The notes under the pieces are model-generated. The model was not told the DNA's origin, searched no databases, and saw only the letters and a program-made list of their open reading frames with translations. The position numbers and the translations under genes are program-made. Below are positions 32,182 to 34,075 of a stretch of 34,075 nt of DNA, piece after piece. The stretch is from contig CAMJHM010000019.1 of the NCBI GenBank assembly GCA_946405515.1, forward strand, positions 1 through 34,075. The letters are read 5' to 3'. Each line of letters opens with the position of its first letter. Positions within the stretch are counted from its first letter, which is position 1. The DNA comes from an uncultured Fibrobacter sp. Its GTDB lineage: Bacteria; Fibrobacterota; Fibrobacteria; Fibrobacterales; Fibrobacteraceae.

Positions 32182-32195
32182 GTACGGAGAATACA

Positions 32196-33356
32196 ATGAT
32201 AGATTTTGAATATTACAACCCAGCGAAAATTGTATTTGGCGAACACAGTGAACAGAAACTGAAATCGCTTTTGGCCGCATACGGCGTGAAATCGCTCCAG
32301 CTTGTATACAGCGGTGACTTTATCAAGACTCTCGGCATCTACGACGTGATTAAGGATGCCGTCAACGAACTCGGCATCCGCTTTTCCGAAAACGGGAACG
32401 TGGTGCCGAATCCGTCCATTGACCTGGTGCGCGAACTCGTGAAGCAGGGCAAAGAAAACGGGGTAGACTTCGTCCTGGCCGTAGGAGGGGGAAGTTCCAT
32501 CGATACGGCCAAGGCGGTGGCGCTCGGAATACCTTACGAAGGAGACGTGTGGGATTTCTTTGAAAAGGGAATTTCACCGAAACAGGTATTGCCGATTGGC
32601 GTCATCGCCACAACGGCATCGAGCGGATCCGAAACATCGAATGCGGCGATTCTTTCGAGCGGGCAGTGGAAACTCGGTTTCGAGGACGACCGCATTATCC
32701 CGAAGTTCGCCATCATGAACCCGAAATATACGGTGGGCCTGCCGGCATACCAGACTTTCGTGGGCATCGCGGATGTGCTTTCGCACTTACTGGAACGTTA
32801 TTTCTCGGACGAGAAGTATTCCGACACCACGGATTACCTGATCGAGGGCGCAATTCGTGCGTTACTCGTGAATGCGGACAAGCTTATCGCCAACCAGAAA
32901 GACGTCAACGCCCGTGGCGAAATCCAGTGGCTCGCAAGTGTCGCTCACGGCGGATTCCTGGATGCGGGCCGTCGCGCCGACTGGGGTTCTCATCGAATCG
33001 AGCATGAACTTTCGGCGCAGTACAACATCACTCACGGCGAAGGCATGGCGGTGGTGACTGTGGCCTGGACCAAGTACATGGCCGAGAAAAAGCCCTGGAG
33101 GCTTGCTCTCCTTGCGAGCCGCGTGTTCGGCGTGGATTCGTTCAACTACAGCGAAACGGAACGCGCGCTGATTCTTTCGGAAAAGCTGGCTGCATTCTTC
33201 AAAAAACTGGGGCTTGCGACAACGCTTGCAGAGTTGAAGATTGGCGACAAGGACTTCGATGCTATGGCTGCAAGGGCTACACGCAACGGCAAGGTCGGGC
33301 ACTACGTGCCGATCGATGCTGCCGCCATCAAGGAAATCTTGAAAATTGCCCTGTAA
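32196..33356 (+). CDS. Iron-containing (group III) alcohol dehydrogenase, YqhD/BdhA-like
   Basis: 386 residues, almost exactly the length of E. coli YqhD (387). It should reduce aldehydes with NAD(P)H. The cofactor loop is VGGGSSIDTAKAVAL. All four metal ligands are present one position from YqhD: Asp193 and His197 (GIADVLSH), His266 (SHRIEHE) and His280 (ITHGEGMA). GGAG lies before the ATG. It is flanked by metY-type genes but separated from both by terminators, so it is probably its own unit. A link to sulfur metabolism is not evident. Confidence 0.92.
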   Translation: MIDFEYYNPAKIVFGEHSEQKLKSLLAAYGVKSLQLVYSGDFIKTLGIYDVIKDAVNELGIRFSENGNVVPNPSIDLVRELVKQGKENGVDFVLAVGGGSSIDTAKAVALGIPYEGDVWDFFEKGISPKQVLPIGVIATTASSGSETSNAAILSSGQWKLGFEDDRIIPKFAIMNPKYTVGLPAYQTFVGIADVLSHLLERYFSDEKYSDTTDYLIEGAIRALLVNADKLIANQKDVNARGEIQWLASVAHGGFLDAGRRADWGSHRIEHELSAQYNITHGEGMAVVTVAWTKYMAEKKPWRLALLASRVFGVDSFNYSETERALILSEKLAAFFKKLGLATTLAELKIGDKDFDAMAARATRNGKVGHYVPIDAAAIKEILKIAL

Positions 33357-33368
33357 AAGGGCTTAATT

Positions 33369-33433
33369 CCCTATCGCTGGCAGTCACTTATGCAAATATC
33401 TGCATAAGCGCATTGACAAGCGATAGGGTTTTT
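33369..33433 (+). terminator. Two-tier palindromic terminator after the alcohol dehydrogenase gene
   Basis: CCCTATCGCT (33369-33378) pairs with AGCGATAGGG (33419-33428) over 10 perfect bases, followed by five T. Inside is a second perfect 8-bp stem, CTTATGCA (33387-33394) with TGCATAAG (33401-33408). The -35 of the next promoter (TTGACA, 33413-33418) is between the inner stem and the outer 3' arm. Confidence 0.75.
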
Positions 33434-33440
33434 CTATATT
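33413..33440 (+). promoter_or_regulatory. Promoter of the second metY-like gene
   Basis: A perfect TTGACA (33413-33418), 16-base spacer, TATATT (33435-33440). The spacer is made of the 3' arm and T-run of the preceding terminator. Transcription would start near 33447, leaving a leader of about 73 bases with a small hairpin (TGGAC-TCTC-GTCCA). Confidence 0.7.
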
Positions 33441-33519
33441 TGCCTACTGAAAAGGTGTGGACTCTCGTCCAACAAACCCACTATCTATATTTTAAGGCTA
33501 TAACAAACAAGAGGCAAAT

Positions 33520-34075
33520 ATGTCCAAGATCGAAACTTTGTGCGTACAGGGCGGCTGGCAGCCGAAAAACGGCGAACCCCGCGTCCTTCCCATCTACCAG
33601 AGCACCACTTTCAAGTACGAGTCCAGCAACGCCATGGCCGACCTGTTCGACCTGAAGGCCAGCGGCTACTTCTACACGCGCCTGCAGAACCCGACCAACG
33701 ATGCCGTGGCATCCAAGATTGCGGCTCTCGAAGGCGGTGTGGCTGCGATGCTCACGAGTTCCGGTCAGGCAGCCAACTTCTACGCCGTCTTCAACATCTG
33801 CGAAGCGGGCGACCACTTCATCAGCACTTCCGCTATTTACGGCGGTACGAGCAACCTCTTCTCCGTCACGATGAAGAAGCTCGGCATCGAATGCACGTTC
33901 GTGGACCAGGACGCCAGCGATGAAGAAATCGAGAAGGCTTTCCGCCCGAACACCAAGTGCCTCTTCGGCGAAACGGTCGCCAACCCGGCCGGCAAGGTTT
34001 TGGACCTCAAGCGCTTCGCTGACATCGCCCACAAGCACGGCGTTCCGATGATTGTGGATAACACGTTCCCGACCC
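33520..34075 (+). CDS. Second O-acetylhomoserine sulfhydrylase-like enzyme, N-terminal part
   Basis: The first 185 codons are present and the gene runs off the right edge. MSKIETLCVQGGWQPKNGEP leads to [78 protein letters not shown] and DNTFPT, a Cys/Met metabolism PLP enzyme of the MetY type. The PLP Lys lies beyond the edge. It is clearly distinct from the metY at 30823 and the mccB at 27001, the third member of the family in 7 kb. GAGG lies just upstream of the ATG. Confidence 0.88.
   Translation, partial: MSKIETLCVQGGWQPKNGEPRVLPIYQSTTFKYESSNAMADLFDLKASGYFYTRLQNPTNDAVASKIAALEGGVAAMLTSSGQAANFYAVFNICEAGDHFISTSAIYGGTSNLFSVTMKKLGIECTFVDQDASDEEIEKAFRPNTKCLFGETVANPAGKVLDLKRFADIAHKHGVPMIVDNTFPT

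Noticed and set aside
1..34075. tRNA, rRNA, transposase or phage genes
   Set aside because: None recognised on either strand.

Overview
The window most likely comes from a Fibrobacter or close relative (Fibrobacterota). Two tandem secreted proteins (13926-15237) carry the Fibrobacter succinogenes major paralogous (FISUMP) domain. Several lipoproteins have the Ser/Thr/Pro/Ala-rich linkers usual in that group. Housekeeping genes are codon-biased and moderately GC-rich, separated by AT-rich spacers with clear TTGACA/TATATT-type promoters and strong intrinsic terminators.

Left part (1-11657): the first codons of carB (minus strand) lie behind a leader laid out like the E. coli pyrBI attenuator. 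Then come a small acidic lipoprotein, an HU-type DNA-binding protein and a tightly overlapping minus-strand operon (zinc-ribbon protein, two paralogous membrane-anchored beta-rich proteins, AI-2E/PerM-type transporter). A divergent YbbN/CnoX-like gene follows, then dxr and a frr-uppS-cdsA operon. dxr, often the next gene after cdsA, is separated from it here by two opposite-strand lipoprotein genes, one SUMF1-like and one histidine-phosphatase-like.

Middle part (11807-24163): a Y-family DNA polymerase with a YolD-like small protein and a coiled-coil protein, two FISUMP proteins, a protein with two RNA-polymerase-alpha-CTD-like repeats, an EF-G paralogue with an in-frame low-complexity insertion, two membrane proteins, an EamA transporter, an AhpD-like protein, an RBBP9/YdeN-like hydrolase and a LysR regulator.

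Right part (24164-34075): a sulfur amino acid region. metE is divergent from the LysR gene across a good LysR-type operator. Next is an mccB-mccA pair (reverse transsulfuration, homocysteine to cysteine) behind a leader encoding an 18-residue peptide with five Cys codons and an intrinsic terminator, which reads as a cysteine-sensing attenuator. Then come an unrelated exported protein, a metY homologue behind a 240-nt structured leader of no class I recognise, a YqhD/BdhA-type alcohol dehydrogenase, and the start of a second metY-like gene. Together the genes handle methionine synthesis, sulfhydrylation of O-acetylhomoserine and conversion of homocysteine to cysteine, and at least three different control devices appear to sit in front of them.

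The most interesting signals are the poly-Cys attenuator (26763-26945), the pyrBI-like carB leader (75-286), and the metY leader with mutually exclusive helices (30583-30822). All are read by eye; no folding or database search was run.
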